Positions 63,373-64,000 of a stretch of 64,000 nt of DNA are shown here, piece by piece; positions within the stretch are counted from its first letter, which is position 1; each line of letters starts with the position of its first letter. The notes below the pieces were generated by a model. That model was not told where the DNA came from. It searched no databases and worked only from the letters and a program-made list of their open reading frames with translations. Made by a program: the position numbers and the translations under genes. The stretch is from Diaphorobacter limosus. GTDB taxonomy: Bacteria > Pseudomonadota > Gammaproteobacteria > Burkholderiales > Burkholderiaceae_C. Location of the stretch: positions 776,501-840,500 of the forward strand of contig NZ_CP136921.1 in the NCBI RefSeq assembly GCF_033100095.1, written 5' to 3'.

Positions 63373-64000
63373 TCAAGCTGTCAAACTCCTCTTGATTTGC
63401 TCCAGCACCTGCTTGGCGCTGGCCGGAATCGGCGTGCCCGGGCCGAAGATGCCCTTGACGCCCGCGGCGTTCAGGAAATCGTAGTCCTGCGCCGGGATCA
63501 CGCCACCGACAAAAACAATGATGTCGTCGGCGCCCTGCGCTCTCAAAGCGTTGATGATGGCCGGCACCAGGGTCTTGTGGCCAGCCGCCAGAGTCGAGAC
63601 GCCGATCGCGTGCACGTCGTTCTCTATCGCCTGGCGCGCGCATTCCTCGGGGGTCTGGAACAGCGGGCCGATGTCCACGTCAAAGCCCAGGTCGGCAAAC
63701 GCCGTGGACACCACCTTGGCGCCGCGGTCGTGGCCGTCCTGGCCCAGTTTGGCGATCATCACGCGCGGGCGGCGGCCTTGTTGTTCGGCAAAGGCGTTGA
63801 TCTCGCCCTTCAACTTTTCCCAGCCCTCGGCGCCTTCGTAGGCCTGGGCATAGACACCAGTGACCATTTGCGTATCCGCGCGGTGGCGGCCAAAAGACTT
63901 TTCCAGGGCGTCCGAGACTTCGCCCACGGTGGCGCGCAGGCGGATGGCCTTGATCGCCAGGTCGAGCAGGTTGCCGGTGCCGCTTTCTGCTGCAGAAGTA
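63373..64000 (-). CDS. scpA: methylmalonyl-CoA mutase, C-terminal part (runs off the window)
   Basis: The final ~208 residues are visible: [20 protein letters not shown], then the B12-binding domain with [20 protein letters not shown] (cobalt-ligand motif DxHxxG as DGHDRG), [20 protein letters not shown] and the terminal [12 protein letters not shown]. The frame is open to the right edge, so the 5' part lies outside. The mutase turns (R)-methylmalonyl-CoA into succinyl-CoA. It is the first gene of the leftward pathway order: mutase, vapBC, meaB, pccB. Confidence 0.93.
   Translation of the reverse strand, partial: TSAAESGTGNLLDLAIKAIRLRATVGEVSDALEKSFGRHRADTQMVTGVYAQAYEGAEGWEKLKGEINAFAEQQGRRPRVMIAKLGQDGHDRGAKVVSTAFADLGFDVDIGPLFQTPEECARQAIENDVHAIGVSTLAAGHKTLVPAIINALRAQGADDIIVFVGGVIPAQDYDFLNAAGVKGIFGPGTPIPASAKQVLEQIKRSLTA

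Overview
The window looks like chromosome plus mobile DNA of a Comamonadaceae betaproteobacterium (Acidovorax, Alicycliphilus, Delftia or Comamonas type). The clues are an IS1071 copy, a conjugation module of the SXT/TOL-PFGI-1 class, high GC with strong codon bias in the core genes, and a complete propionyl-CoA/methylmalonyl-CoA gene set. No rRNA, tRNA or CRISPR array was recognised. All family assignments were made by reading the protein sequences; no database search was run.

Region 1 (1-13,050) is a scarred accessory zone of lower GC. It is framed by two direct repeats (216 bp near-identical core, 312-527 and 8821-9036). Inside are gene fragments (class II aldolase, a UmuC/YkgJ chimera, a truncated and frameshifted M20 peptidase), an AhpD-like gene divergent from an AraC regulator, and a tandem glycine riboswitch upstream of a dadA-type FAD dehydrogenase that has lost its C-terminus. 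A glycine-transporter (UPF0126/TRIC) gene and two related IS5-type elements in the same orientation complete it. IS1071 follows (9372-12,574). It has three single-base indels in its transposase and lies between the 3' part of a yghU-type GST gene and a nuclease gene whose last codons it replaced.

Region 2 (13,050-44,930) is the conjugative module of an integrating conjugative element: a tyrosine recombinase, an MqsRA toxin-antitoxin pair, then a long leftward block from pilL (39.2 kb) to about 15 kb. In transcription order this block encodes PilL, a coiled-coil membrane protein, TIGR03759, a lytic transglycosylase, TIGR03765, the coupling protein TraD, DUF4400, RAQPRD, DUF3262, DUF2976, DUF3487, DUF2895, DUF3438, a TraB-like protein, a lipoprotein, the TraC/VirB4 ATPase, TIGR03757, TIGR03756, TIGR03755, a small membrane protein and a TraG-N protein, followed by accessory genes (PH-domain protein, DsbC, two secreted or cell-wall proteins). 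A C5 cytosine methyltransferase, an unknown gene and the MobH-type relaxase TraI run rightward from about 39.9 kb. The divergent gap at 39.16-39.88 kb is rich in dyads and is the best candidate for promoters or oriT. A 20-bp dyad centred on ACGT occurs three times in the module. ParA, Ssb and topoisomerase maintenance genes are not in this window.

Region 3 (45,050-52,800) is a rightward efflux and sulfur cluster: periplasmic adaptor, RND pump, TolC-like channel, SAM methyltransferase, sulfide:quinone-reductase-like flavoprotein and a DUF2892 protein. A palindromic operator-like site lies in front, but no regulator gene is present.

Region 4 (52,880-64,000) is core metabolism, mostly leftward: bioB, an MsbA-like ABC exporter, a methylmalonyl-CoA-epimerase-like VOC protein, pccA (biotin-dependent), pccB, meaB and the 3' end of methylmalonyl-CoA mutase, which runs off the right edge. 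Two toxin-antitoxin modules (MazEF-like and VapBC) and a helix-hairpin-helix gene sit between the pathway genes. BioB can supply the biotin for PccA. PccAB, the epimerase, the mutase and its chaperone MeaB together turn propionyl-CoA into succinyl-CoA.
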